64,000 nt of DNA. Source: Diadema setosum. Its lineage: Eukaryota; Echinodermata; Echinoidea; Diadematoida; Diadematidae. Location: the NCBI RefSeq assembly GCF_964275005.1, contig NC_092698.1:27213447-27277446 (forward strand), read 5' to 3'. The notes beneath the pieces were generated by a model. The model worked only from the letters and a program-made list of their open reading frames with translations, ran no database searches and was not told the DNA's origin. Position numbers and translations under genes: made by a program. Positions 23,414 to 36,418 of the stretch are shown here, in pieces. Numbering within the stretch: the stretch's first letter is position 1; every line of letters begins with the position of its first letter.

Positions 23414-24649
23414 CGTTCCGTCGGCTTGCGGAGGGAATGACAATGTGAACCGGCCGCCTGTCGAGAATGAACTACCAACCTGCCATGTATTGTACGCTAC
23501 TATGCGTTAGCAATGAACTTATGTGCCGAAAATACATGTAGTTAAAATTCAGAAACCAACAATATGGAAAAAAACAAAACAAACAACGAACCCTCATCTG
23601 CACCAGAACACGTTACTTCGGGTTTTAAATGGAGGTTTGAGGGGAAAGAAGTAGGTATGTGTGGGGAAAGAAATAGGTACTGAGTATGTGTGATTAAAAG
23701 CACATCGTATTGGCTCCAGATTTGCCAAATGTCAAGGAGATTTTCCCCTGTCCTGATTACTCAAATAGTCTCCGTTTATGTTATTATGTATGCGAGTTAG
23801 CTACTTCGGGGCTTTTGAGGCGGTTTCCGTCTTGTTCAAGCTTTCCTGGTACGGTAGTAGTTTGCTCGTATTTTCCGAAATGTTGTGAAGGCCTTATCTT
23901 AATTAGTAGGAACTGTTAATTTTTCTACATTTTCAAAACATCGGCCTGTCGCCGGTGGCGAATGACAGTAAATGAAACGCTTGAATAGGATAACTAAGCG
24001 ACAAGCCCAGAGAAATTTATTTCTGTCGGAAGGACCTACGTTGTTTCTTTACTCTGAACTCCCGTTAGAAAACTCCCGTTAGAACGAATACAATAGTTGT
24101 GAATCGGTCCGTCTACAAAGACATCAACTATTCATAGATGGGAGAATTATCACTGCACTGTATCAAAACGTTACCAACAAGTGAAATGATACACATTTTT
24201 CTTCTTTGCTTTCGCAGTTTCGTTAGCTTTTTAATATTATTTCCCGTGTAATTTGCTCGTAAATTTTATAACTTTTTTTGGTTTTTTTTTTTTTTGCGTT
24301 GCGTTTTGTTTTGTTTTGTTTTGTTTTTTTAAGTAGAAAAGCCCAGAATGTTTTTCTTAGCCAACTGATTACTTTGACAGAAGAGAAGAGAAGAAAAGTT
24401 GAAGGAATTCTATACCGCGCATTAGCCGCACTTCTTGATTGTGGAATAAATTGTATCCATTTTCTTGAAGTAGCTCCCCTTGGTGCAGATTATAATAATA
24501 ACACAACTAGGAACACGAATTTTGTCGGAAGAATGTGGCAAGCTTCACCATGGCCCTTCGAACGCTACTCTCGACCATCGTATTTGAACAGCTGGCAAAT
24601 GATTAATCGGAAATACAGCGACTGACCTGTCGAATTCAAACATTTCAGC

Positions 24650-24765
24650 CCAACCGTGCCGGTCAGGTCGACTGCAGTGCTGTGGCTTGTCCGTTCTCTA
24701 GCGAGGCGGACAGCTGGATAGCTCTCCAGTATTGCACTCGTCCCGGCCAGTAGGGTAGTAGGGCT
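24650..24765 (+). ncRNA. mir-92: miR-92 family precursor 4, long branched loop
   Basis: The mature arm starts at 24,730 with TATTGCACTCGTCCCGGCC and ends AGT, unlike the TGC of copies 1 and 2. The 5' arm GCCGGTCAGGTCGACTGCAG (about 24,658-24,677) pairs with it. The terminal region is long, about 45 nt, and contains its own small stem (TGTCCG with CGGACA near 24,689-24,712). Confidence 0.82.
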
Positions 24766-25160
24766 AATGACTTCTATTTCGGCGCGACTCAAAGAGATGA
24801 AAGAAAGGGAGACAGACAACATCTTGGCGAAGAATCAACTGTTGTGTGAGTACCATTGTCTTATGCTTATGTAAAAAGGAAAGCCACCCCAAAAAAATAA
24901 ACTTCAAAAGAAAGAACAATATTCCGTACAGAAACGATACAAAATAACAAATTGGATGAGAAATAAGGAAGATATGACATTTTGAAATGTCAATTTTTTG
25001 TTAAAGTCGGGGCGTCTCAGAGGGCAAGAACTTGACACGCTCTCGGGCGGGCAGAGCTCAGAAAGGTGTAGAGACTACTGTTCTTGGAAATAAGAAGTCC
25101 AAATTAATCGAAGTGGTATAAAGCAAACAAAAAAAAAAAAATCTATGATCAAATAGCCTT

Positions 25161-25505
25161 GAAGGGGATGGATAGTAACTGATCAGTGGGAATGCTGGGG
25201 GATGATTGTTCCAGTCCTTATGGGATTCATTTAAGAGTACATTATATATCTATTGTGTGACAATTATTTGCTTCAGAATAGTCAAGTAATGTGCAGTTAA
25301 TCGTTGACGATCGCCCCGTCATTCGTTGTACAGGCATGCGAACCTGGAAACATTAAACTGCACATTACTCGTATATGAAACCATTCTGAAGCAAATAATT
25401 TTCACACAACAATAAATATATAATGTACTCTTAAATGGATCCCACAAGGATTGGAACAATCACCCCCCAGCATTCCCACTGATCAGTTACTAGCCACCCC
25501 CTTTA
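25161..25505. mobile_element. TTAA-type foldback element, second family
   Basis: The arms are about 140 bp each: AGGGGATGGATAGTAACTG on the left answers CAGTTACTAGCCACCCCCT on the right, with GCAAATAATT-type blocks nearer the centre. The right end abuts TTAA and the left abuts TTGA. Interior non-palindromic sequence spans about 25,303-25,351. A right-arm fragment recurs at 25,685-25,733. Confidence 0.72.
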
Positions 25506-25684
25506 AGCGCATACTGCTATTGCACAAACAACAATAAATTGATGATATACACAAATTCCAAACCATCAACCTTGTCTAAAAATAGTTTTGTTCGTTTGGT
25601 GATTTATGTATTACTCCCACTAACATATTTTTCTGATTTTTTTTTTTTCATTTCTATGAAGACATCTTCCGCTTCATCGACATT

Positions 25685-26208
25685 GGAACAATCATCCCCC
25701 AGCATTCCCACTGATCAGTTACTAGCCATCCCCTTCAAAGAGATGGTGTAGTATTGGTTGAGGTGAGAATTCGATCGTTAACATTTTGCAATATACTCAC
25801 CGAAACCACTTTATGCTATGAAATGCTGACGAGGATACGATTCTAAGGGGAATTACAGTTCATTAGGTGAAAATCGGTTTTGAAACGGCCGAGATATCCA
25901 AAAACAAAGTAAGGCAAAGCGATCCTAATAAAGCTTGGGTCCCACCTATTGCTTTGTTTTGGATATCTCGGTCATATCAAAATCAATTTTCATCAAATAA
26001 ACTTTGAATTCCTCTTAGAATTATTATGGTCTGTCGTATTCCATAAGAAGTTTCTCGTTATCTTAAAAAAAAAAGAAAAAGAAAAAAAAAATCATCAGAA
26101 ACAAAACAGCAAAAACAAAAAAAACACACACCAAAAAACCTAACAAAACCAAAACAAAAAACCGCTGGAAACCTGTAGCCCCATCTCAACCGAAACTGAG
26201 CCATCCTC
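25685..26208. mobile_element. Fragment of the second family joined to TTAA MITE copy 4
   Basis: 25,685-25,733 repeats the right arm of the element at 25,161-25,505 and ends CCATCCCCT. After four bases (TCAA), palindromic MITE copy 4 begins at 25,738 (AAGAGATGGTGTAGTATTGG) and runs to about 26,208. The two share one TTAA-like junction. Copy 4 is lengthened by an A/AAAC-rich tract at about 26,063-26,160. Confidence 0.65.
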
Positions 26209-26286
26209 TAATGGTGACAATGAAATTTAAGTGGCTAAAATTTGACTTTTTTAATGTGTTGTATATATTAATAAAAGATACATACA

Positions 26287-26288
26287 CA

Positions 26289-26319
<31 letters not shown>

Positions 26320-26340
26320 AACACAAACACAAAAAACACA
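26287..26340. repeat. AC microsatellite
   Basis: An AC dinucleotide run followed by AAACAC repeats. Confidence 0.9.
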
Positions 26341-26908
26341 ACAACAAAATGTTTCAGGAAGTGGGGAACCTCTGAACCTAATGCTTCGTATGTTTCATAT
26401 TAAAAGAAAATCCTATTGTAAAGAAGTGTGAAGAGAGTTGGCTCACGTCTACGTACATGTATTTCGTCCACCCGCAACATGCGAATAAAGTTTCTCACCG
26501 TAGAGGGGGTAAATCCAAAAACGAGTGTCTTGCAGCAATCAAATGGCCATGCCAGGCCTCTATCCTAACCGGAGGAATATTGACCGAGTTAAGGTTTCGG
26601 TAGAATAAATGAAAAGCTTGAATGGATGCAGCATTTCGAACAAAAACTTTCTAATATTCAGCAGTGAATGATTCAATGAATTGGCCATAGAAACTAGACA
26701 GGTTTGCAATGGGAAGTAATAATTTGGAAAAGTGTGCTACCGGGTGAGTGAATTGGAGAACGCACGGTCGAATATCGTCATGCTGCCTGTATGTCACGAT
26801 GGGAATTCGCACATTTCTAATTTATTCCAGCAAACATGAAGAAAAAAAAAAAGAAGACTTTTCCCTTATCCCTGTACTTGTAGCCAACTGTCTCAAATCA
26901 TCAGTCCG

Positions 26909-27145
26909 TTAAACCCTAAAAGGGCCGGGCTTTTTGGCTATGCTCAGGCCGAGATTTCGGCCATCGGTGGTGCGATCGCGATGAAATTTTGCATGCGTGA
27001 GACCCACGTCATAATCTACAAGATTATGTCATAAGATTTTCTGAAACAATCAATTCTTAATTTTAATTAATTAATTATGCAAATTGAGCTCAAGATCATA
27101 TTTTAGCCTAATTCTGCCCCCCCCCCCCCGCCCTTTTAGGGTTAA
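26909..27145. mobile_element. TTAA-flanked MITE with ACCCTAAAAGGGC ends
   Basis: TTAA at 26,909-26,912 is followed by ACCCTAAAAGGGC. The right end GCCCTTTTAGGG is followed by TTAA at 27,142-27,145. The interior includes AAATTTTGCATGCGTGAGAC and a poly-C run near the right end. About 230 bp, non-coding. Confidence 0.72.
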
Positions 27146-29685
27146 ATGTGCAATTTCACATCATATTCAAATAGGCTTCAATCAATAAAGAGAAGAATAA
27201 GACTCAATGTTAAGGGGTTCCATTGAGACTGCACCTACGCACTGAAGTGGAATATCGGTAATCCAAGATTATACAAAACAAGGGGTACACGTATCAGGAG
27301 CAACCACAAATTGGAGGCGATGTTATCGGCTCACAAAAGTTGTAATTACATGTTCATAACTCTTGACCAAACTTGAATATAGCTGTATACATATCTTTCT
27401 TACTTTTTTTTTTTAAACAGGAGTTCAATAAAAATTGTTTGAAATTATTTTAATACTTGTATAATAAAAATGGTTTAATTTTGCCTAGTTATCCACGTAA
27501 AACATCTTTTATTGTACAAATAGGAGAGTTGATGACTATGCTTCTTTAATTACTTGTTACTGTTGCTGCAACATTTATTGCCATTCAGTAACCATTTCGT
27601 GTGTCCACAAGGTTTTCAGCCAGTGTCAAGCCACAAATCCTCTATCGACTGATTATTTTCAAGACATGATAACGAATACAGTACTAGTAGTAGATGACTC
27701 CCACAGGATGCTAGCTTACCTTTGTTTTTGTTTTTTCCATTTAGTACCTCTATTTTGTATTGTTAATTGTTGTTTTGCAAAAATACTGCAGGTTTCATGG
27801 AAAATACTGTTTTCTCAAATTGTATGACTATACATGTTTATTGCTGGAAATTTATACAGACTGTATACTGTTTTTCCACCAACAAGACACCTTTTCAGCC
27901 CTCGAGGGTGGCATCCCTGGGTACAAAACCATGCGACAAGATCAATAGGGATAGGCAATGCATGAAAACGCGACTGTGACACATACTCAAGTGTATAGGT
28001 GTTAACGTGATGAAAAGAGCCAAGGCACACAGAATAGGTTGCACATATCCTGATTTTGTCTTTTATTGAATATATATATCCTTCACATTGTAGTTGCATA
28101 GTATGGTAAAGCAGTCATCAGTGTAGTGGCAGACACGTAGTACAGAAATATCGAGGGTATAATGCAAATACCAATTAACAAATTCTTGTTTTAGCAAAAA
28201 TGTTTTCCTTGCCCTTCAGTCTGATTTTATTTTTCTTTGTATCACAGCATCTTAATTTTCAAAACCAGGAAAGAAAAATTTCTCTATTGAAGTCATTTTG
28301 CTGATTAGTTGATTAATAAATAGGCAAATATGGCAAGCATTATACACTGTATTAACTTTCAAAATGATTCTTCAGACTGCTCAGCAAGATGGCAGCATTG
28401 AACCCCGATCATCAATGGCACAAATGCACCTGTGGAATTCTTTTGTACATCAATAGAAAACCGACAACTGTTTGAATAATTAAAGCCAGTTGGAAGTCTT
28501 GAACATCCTTGGTTACATGCCTGTTTTACACATCTTCATGCCACCACAGTGCTATCCACTGGAGCAGAGGTGGCCACACTTTGTGTATAGATGGCACTAA
28601 GTGCCTGACAGACATCAAGTCACAACGTGTTTAATCTATTTTGGGATAATTCCTATGTGGTTATGGCTATTATGGGTACATCCAGAACCAATGAATACAC
28701 ATGTTTTGGGCATAAACTGATGCTTACAAAGGTATGTGTGTGCATACCTTGTAAGGTTCTTTACAATGGGGGGGGGGGGGGGGGGGGGGGGAGAGAGACA
28801 GCAGCGATTTTGTAAGAGTACTCCAAAGATGAAATTCTCTCACGCGTCTTTGCACAACAATGATTTGTACACCATTCAGTCACAACATTCCATGTGCTCA
28901 CAGAGTCATGAATGCTAATGTCTAATATGCATAGTTATGAGCTTTTCTGTCAATATTCTCTTTGTGTTGATATATGACGGAGCAAACCCAACACCCCACA
29001 ACAAATACATGTACAACAACAAACAAACCCACCCTAAAACAAATATCATCGTGTAGGCTATAGACTGGAGTAGAACAGGTTACTACTGCATAGAAAAAAT
29101 TGATGTTCCATCATTTTGTGATGCATTATGAACGTAGCACGTGTAAAAGTTGACATGACACTATCAAAGCTTACTGCAACAGGAAATTAAATTGCTCTTA
29201 GTCTTATTGTATGTGGCACACTGTTATGAACATTTACATAACAAGAACAAAATTCATCACAGCATATTATAATCTTTGCTTCAGAATCAAAAGAATGCTC
29301 TTTGAGCTCTCCTGGAAAAGGGAAAAAAGTAAGTATAAATCCAATGTTGTTCTCAGATTGTACTGTGCAAGCAACAACAGTCACATTGAAAATAAGCCAT
29401 TACAATGAACATGTATACTGTATTATATACCTCATTTGATGAATCCTCCATTCTGATTGGTCAAAGATGCAGTCATTAGTTTTTGATATTTGCATACCAT
29501 TTCACGCGAGCTACATTTAGGATATATTCCTCTACTTTGATCGTCCAGTTTTGTTCGTTCAAACCTCCAATATGCTGGCATTGCTTGTATATAATTTTCA
29601 ATTGAGAATACACTAGCTTCTTCTGAGTGGACAATTTTGCAATGACCAACAAGACCAAGAAGATACTGTTTCATGAATGCCTTTA
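27146..29685. other. Intergenic stretch, nothing recognised
   Basis: A long poly-G run lies at about 28,769-28,790. The frames near 27,760-28,099 and 28,627-28,918 have no recognisable product. I see no RNA gene. Confidence 0.4.
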
Positions 29686-30118
29686 GGCTGCTTTCACATA
29701 GAAGTATACTATTCGGGTATTCGGGCTCGTTTTTCGAGGGCACGCGAATAGCTTGAATCGAACGATAGGATTTCCTCACACCGGTTCACATAAGAGGGCA
29801 CTATTCGAAAGTACCGAATACCTGCGAAAAGTATAGCAAAGTGGGAATCGAGCTTGTTCGATTTTCTTGCAGCGTATACCGTCTCTCGTTTATGAAATAA
29901 TGACACTTTTGGTCTGGATTTGCCCGTTAGCAAATATAAGCATGTAGACCGACATTCTGATGCAGTTTAGAAATTGATTATAAGATTTGCTGCGATGTAG
30001 GAGGAAGAAATCCTCACTACATGGGATGGTGAGTTGACGGTGCGGGTGATGGTGTATTCGGTGCTCGAATAGCGAATAGCGAATAGCGAATACCGAATAC
30101 TTCTATGTGAAAGCAGCC
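29686..30118. mobile_element. MITE with 22-bp perfect termini and TTA duplication (PIF/Harbinger-like)
   Basis: The ends GGCTGCTTTCACATAGAAGT and its exact complement are inverted over 22 bp. TTA occurs directly outside both ends (29,683-29,685 and 30,119-30,121). A 3-bp TWA duplication is characteristic of PIF/Harbinger transposons. The interior has GAATAGC heptamer repeats near the right end. No transposase; non-autonomous. Confidence 0.8.
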
Positions 30119-30810
30119 TTAGGCAGTGAGACATCTTGAACAGACATCATGGGAAAGTTTGATGTACATAGAGGAAAGCTTAGGTTATACAATGTATCAG
30201 TGATGTTCAGTATATAGGTCCCACTGGACAAAATGTTAGCTGTACATTTTGCAAAATTGTATTTGGAAATTTATTGGGAGGGAGAAGTTTATTACTTGCA
30301 GAGAGAGAGAGAGAACTTGGAGAGTGCTGACTTCCCCTAAGCCAGCAACTCATTTCCACCCATACACGCATGCAGTTCCCTGATATAGAAGACTTGTTCC
30401 AGCTGCCCGGCGCCTTGCCCAAGCAAAGCATGCGCTTTAGTCGGTGTATGCAAACCTCCAGTACGCGCAGCTTCAACTCTAAGTTCATTCACCTTGTATG
30501 CCAAAAGATTAAAAAATCCTTCAAAAATCTATAAAAATTCCCAGATCTTACCAAAATTTAATCATCTGTTCCTTGTGTCTTTATTGACTTTTGGCTGCAA
30601 ATTTCATTCAAATCCATTCACAACTTTTTGAGTTATTTTGCAAACAGACAAACCAACGCCAATGATCACTTAACCTCCTTTGTTGGCGGAGGTAATAAGT
30701 GTGTACTGTATCTCCTAATTGTGACCATCCTCCTGAACAATGTATCCTATCATATGACTGTAATGCGTAGACACGAATGATAATATGTCTGGTTCCAATG
30801 CTTTCTGTGA
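30119..30810. other. 3' flank of the LRR gene with a dispersed repeat
   Basis: About 30,540-30,695 resembles a dispersed repeat common in echinoderm-like genomes (TTTGTTGGCGGAGGTAATAA at its end). On the minus strand AATAAA occurs at 30,580-30,585, about 225 nt beyond the stop codon, and could serve as the poly(A) signal. A GA tract lies near 30,299-30,313. Confidence 0.45.
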
Positions 30811-33800
30811 TTATGATGAGTGCAGGAGCTTGGGGACAATGTCCTCCCCGTAGTAATCTGTTATGGAAAGGGTCCCCCGGCACACTGCCACTATCTCCTG
30901 TAGCCGATTGTCATTCACATGGTCACAGAAGGTGAGGTTGATGTGTCCAAGAGATGGGGCGTAGCTGGTGGAGCGAAGGGGCACATACAGGTCCTCAAAT
31001 TCCTGTTGTTGTGGAGGAGATGTTGGAAAGAGCAGAACAGAAATATTTAATTTACACCGCACACTTTACTTTCTGCAAAACTCCTAGTTTATACAGGGCA
31101 TTTAGAGCGCTCTAAAAGCCCTCTATATCGAGTATGAACAGACAATTGGGCCCTGGATTGCTCTAAAATTATGGCCCTCTCTTGGCTAGGTTCAGAAGCG
31201 CTCTGCAAGTGGCAAGTGATGCATGCTATATGTACAGTTAAAAGCTTACATGTTAGAAGTTCCAGTGCACCCGTAGGTCATCATGACATTCATGTCCCTC
31301 TCAGCCACTTTGTGTGGGGTCTCGGTGAGCAGTGATTCTCTGTATGAACAAACTCAGAAGGGCCATAAGTCGAAGCACTTCAGGAGCACTCCTGGGCCCA
31401 ACTTTGTGTATATATGGGGTATCAGAGACCCTGAGCAGTTATGATTAGGAGTGGTAGGGGTAAAGGAGGTTGTTGAATGTTGCTTTTTTGTTTTATATCT
31501 GTAACCTCATTCCTTTTCTGACAGAAAATGACAGTGCTACATTCTTATCACCCTCATACACTGGGCCCATAGAGGGCCTAGACTATTGCACAGCTTTCAA
31601 GTTTGATAGACTAATTAACAAAGATTTCCCAATACTGTCTGGGCAAGGGTAGAGGTGACGGTAAAACACACAAGTATTACAAACCCTTGTTTCAAATACC
31701 ACAGGAAGTTTATAGTGATGGGGTGTGATCCCTTTCCTGTGTGCTACATTATTCTGAGACTGCAACACATGGATGTTTTTTCAAAGCCACATAACTCTTT
31801 ATAGAAGTGTTAATGGTGAGCAAAATATGCGATGTTGGTGAGCCGTCGAGTTGGGTGTGCGATTGTGGCACACACAGATTGAAGTGCTTACTTGCACCAC
31901 TGTAAGGGCAGCAAAATTATGTCAATAGGTAAGCATGCAGAGAAAAAGATTTTATTCCTTTTTCAGACTTGATTGAGCTCACAGCAGGGGAATCACAAAG
32001 TTTATCACAACAAATCTGATGACCAAACATGTCATTCAAGAAATGAAAGAGAGAGAGAGAGGGGGGGGGGGGGAGAGAGAGATGGAGGGGGAGATTTTAA
32101 AAGAGACCAGTCACCTCATCACTGGAGAGTTGTGGCATCCCTGTCTCTTTCCTCAGCTTTTGTTCCCTCAGTTTCAGCTTGATCAACACCTGGCAGCGTC
32201 GCCACTTGGAGTAGTCTTACAGAACAGCAGCATTGAAAAAAAATTACATTGGAAATAGCAGATCTATGTTTCCTGGGCATATTGATAAGTACGCTAATTT
32301 TTTCAAACATGTTGTTTTGCATGTAACATGTGGGATACTATTCACAGAGACAAACCGCTGCCAGCCACAGCTCATTATTACTGCAAAAGTTGTATCAGCA
32401 TCTGCCTATGCAAACTAATGTCACAGATTATCACAGACAGTCATAGGTAAAAACCATGACAGAAATTGGTCTTCAATAAATATTTCAATCACTTTCCAGA
32501 TTTTCTCTCCATTACCAAAACAGGAGACATATTGATCAAATTTATTGTATTGTTTTCAAAGCTCTTGTTTACCAGATGAAATTAAAGATTAAGCATGTAT
32601 CTTGAAATGATGTTGTAATGTTTGGTCCAAAGTACTTTATGTCTGTAGACTCGAGATGGATTTCTACACAAACATAATTGTTTAAGAAGGCTCATAACAT
32701 GAAGGTAATGAGAGAAATTCTTGGATAGGTCACTGAATGGCCAAATGACCCAATGGTAACACTCACTGGCAATGATAGGCAGGAAGGGTTTCTCTGTGAT
32801 CTGCTTCAGTCCCATCAAAAGGAGTTGGGTCAGCAGGGGGCAAGTGGACAAGATGACCGACACAGCATGATTGGTCAAGCCTGAAATGGTACGTCAACAC
32901 ATCTTAGCTGAAAACATCAAAGTTTAAAGTCACTGAGGGAGTGAAAAAAAAAATCACTGTTTTTTTATTTCATATGGAAGATCATATCACATGCAAGATG
33001 TTGACACCAAGCTTACACTGCAAGAAGCAATTTAGCAGTACTAGGGTTTTGTGCAAAGAAAATCACTAAAAGAAGATTGTCACAGCTAACCTTAGCATGG
33101 ACATGCATTCAGAGAATGCATTTGGGCACATTCACAGATACAATAAAAAGTATAAGTCTCGTCAAAATATTCTACTAGACTGTTAAACCTCCTGACAGTC
33201 CAATTTTTTCTTCTTCACTGATAACCAAGCATTTCAATTCGGAACAGTGCATCATCGGAAGCTCCGTATCACATACATATTCCGTAAAATGCTTGGACAG
33301 GACAAAAGTAATGGGTGGGTAGTAGAATCAAAGTACATCCACATAGGGAGCTTACTGGTGAACTAAACGCAGGCATTTTTTCTGTCTGTTCTGTTTCATC
33401 CATGTTTGATCTGTTTTTGTTTTTGTTTTTGTTTCGAAGAGCGGAAAGGACAGCTCTTTATGTGAAATTCATATGCAAATCTGTCACACTATCATGTTAA
33501 TGAATGCATAAACTCTAACAGCAAACTAACTCGATGTGAGCTATGCTCATTTTCAATTAGTTTCCCAGTCATCTGCTCATTTCAGGATTCCCTAGTTTTA
33601 CCTGAATTCCAGCTGATATCCAGAGTCTGCAGCTTTCTGAGTCTTCCGCCGAGTGTCTCCATCACGTCATCACACACACAGCTGATCCCAGAGAGACCCA
33701 CGTGCTGCAGGTCTGGACAATTCTGGGCGAAGGCAAGCAGGGTGTCCACACACATGGCACGTTGCCTGAGCTGCAGGGTCTGTAGGGAAGGGCACCTCTG

Positions 33801-36363
33801 AGCCACGAGGAGCAGTCCCCTGTCAGTGATGTCATCACACCACAGCAGTTCCAGCTCCTGAAGCTAGGAGCAGCACACACACCAAAATAATATACCATCA
33901 AAATATTTTTCACTGAAATCATGAAGAGATGGTGAAAGTGATTCGTTCTAAGAGCATATGTACCTCTGATAACACAGCAGGGGCCAAGAGTTTCACACCA
34001 CAACGTGACTGTTTACCACAGGCACTGGCACAGTAAGCTGCACACCTATAACTTTAGTCATATTAGAGGCACACACTATGCTAGCTACCACAATATTCTA
34101 CCAGACATATGCCACATTTAATTAAATCAAGCAGACTAATCAAGTCAGCACATAAAGAGAGACAATAATGCAGGTTTTGAATTTGATTTTAAAGCACTTA
34201 TATCTATCAGATCCACAAACAATACCAGTGATTTACCACTTTCATGTTGTTGTTTTTTGCACAAGTTTAAATGATTTCCGTCAAATATCAGTTGAGTTAC
34301 CGCAAAAAAAGTGTTGTAATAACGAGAGCATATTGCAGCACCCAGCCCTGTTGTATGAAATTTGAACATAAACTAAAAAAAAGACTTCGACCAAACAAAG
34401 GGAACAACCATCAAATTTTGGGTCCATTTCAACCTGTTGTCACAGTAATTGCTATGATTGGCAGCTCCTGTCATCGCTCAGTAACAGTTATTTGATGGAG
34501 GGCAGGACACATTTCAATCACATTTAGCTCTCAAACAAAGCAATCCACCTTCCAGTATCTATTCATTTACCTTTGGTCCGAGGATCCGTGCAATTTGCAT
34601 CAAAGTTACATCAGTGATGCAAGTTTCTGTAAGTTTGATGACACTTATCTGACACTTGTTGCCAAGTTCGAAGATCGGGTACAATCCTCGGTCTCCCACG
34701 TGACTCAGCCCTGAAACAGGAATGGAGTGAAAACCTTTGAGCTTAACTGTACAACTCAGTTTCAAAGACATGACTGGTACTCATGTGGCATCGTATCTTC
34801 ACTACATTTTACCCGAAGTGCCATCAGTAATTTGCAGAATGATGAAGTATTACTACACAAACTTAAAATAATTTGTGCCAAGGATTTGTACTTTGATGTT
34901 ATTACATCTGGAGAGAAATCATTAAATTAGATTTACACCAAAATATTCTGGGCCATGGGGGGGGGGGGGGGGTGCATCAATACTGGACCCTCATGGGGAC
35001 ACCTGTTTTGTTTTGCAATTTTCACCTTCTGCCCTGAAGGATTCCTACTGAGCTTGGTCGAATTCTGAAAATGAATTTAAGAATTACTAAAATGTTAATT
35101 CTAACAACTGGCTGCCACCTTAGATCGATAGTACCCAATCAGGTCATGACTGCTACTTTCATGAACAACATACTGTTAAACATTATCATATACCAACATG
35201 TCGCAAAGTCTCCAAACAAAGCATCAAACACTTAAAGTCAGCAGCACCTGCTTTGTTGAACATTCAGCCTCACAGAAACCAGTATGTCAATACCACTGTA
35301 AACTTTGAATGCATACTTTAATCCCTTAGTTTACTCTTGAGAATCTATGGCCATGTTTTAATTGCACTTACAGAGCAGCTCAAAATCCTAAACAACAGAC
35401 ATTCATACAGACCAACAGACAGACAGTGTGCTAACACTAGGCCTTAGTATGGAGACATTCAAGCAAATACAAATGAAAATGAAGAACAAGAAAAAGTAAT
35501 GTCCTAATCACTGCTGTATGGAAACAAACAAACAAACAATGAAAAGCAGGTCTCAATACCTTGGACATCCAGATGTTGAAGCTTAGGGCATCTCCTGAGA
35601 AAAGTGGCCAGGCCTTCATTGGTGATCTCATGACAGTCAAACTATACACACCCAAAGAGAAGATCAAAAAATATCAAAAGCATGTATCGAAAGAGGAATT
35701 TATAATCAGAGTAAGAGTTACCTTGGGGGGGGGGGGGCATTTCAAAATTCATGAAGCATTTTGTCAGCTATTTTGATATTTTTGATTTCACTTAAACTAT
35801 TGTAACTACAGAAATCCTAGCATCTTATTGGCTGAGAGCAAATTTGTCGGACACCATGCTTAATAAAAATGCCCCCTCTGTTCACTGCACTGCTCGTGCA
35901 TTGTTTGCTCTCCTTAGCTGTAGTGTTCATGTAATCTCATTATGTTGCCCTTTGTCATGATTATCAATGTGTACTGCCTGGCTTCTATAAACACTTTTAG
36001 GTTCCTAATAACGACAAATACTTTAAATGTATTACATTTTTTTTTTAATAACTGAAAAAAAATTATAACAAGCTCGTGATTTAATGAAGTTAGAAATTTT
36101 CTCCACGGTGTTGCAACTGATTATAATACTTCAGAAGTGTGGGCATTTTAAATCTGCAATGGACAACATACCTACAAGATGCCTGAAAATTTACATAGTT
36201 TTAAATTTATGCAAACATCACTCTGAATCCTTAATTACCATCATGTGTTCCATAATGGTGATAGCAGACTGATTCATGATCTATCACTCAACAAGCAAGT
36301 ATTTCATCAATGAGTAGGGAACATCTGTTGCTAAAACCAAACAGGAGAGAGGATCACACATGA

Positions 36364-36418
<55 letters not shown>

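Larger units (their letters stand above)
20239..25160. other. Non-coding sequence around the miR-92 cluster
   Basis: Outside the four hairpins I see a GT microsatellite at about 22,900-22,929, poly-C near 20,355, poly-G near 22,259, and no coding exon. The open frames here (for example 20,277-20,579) run across the hairpins and are chance frames. Confidence 0.5.
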
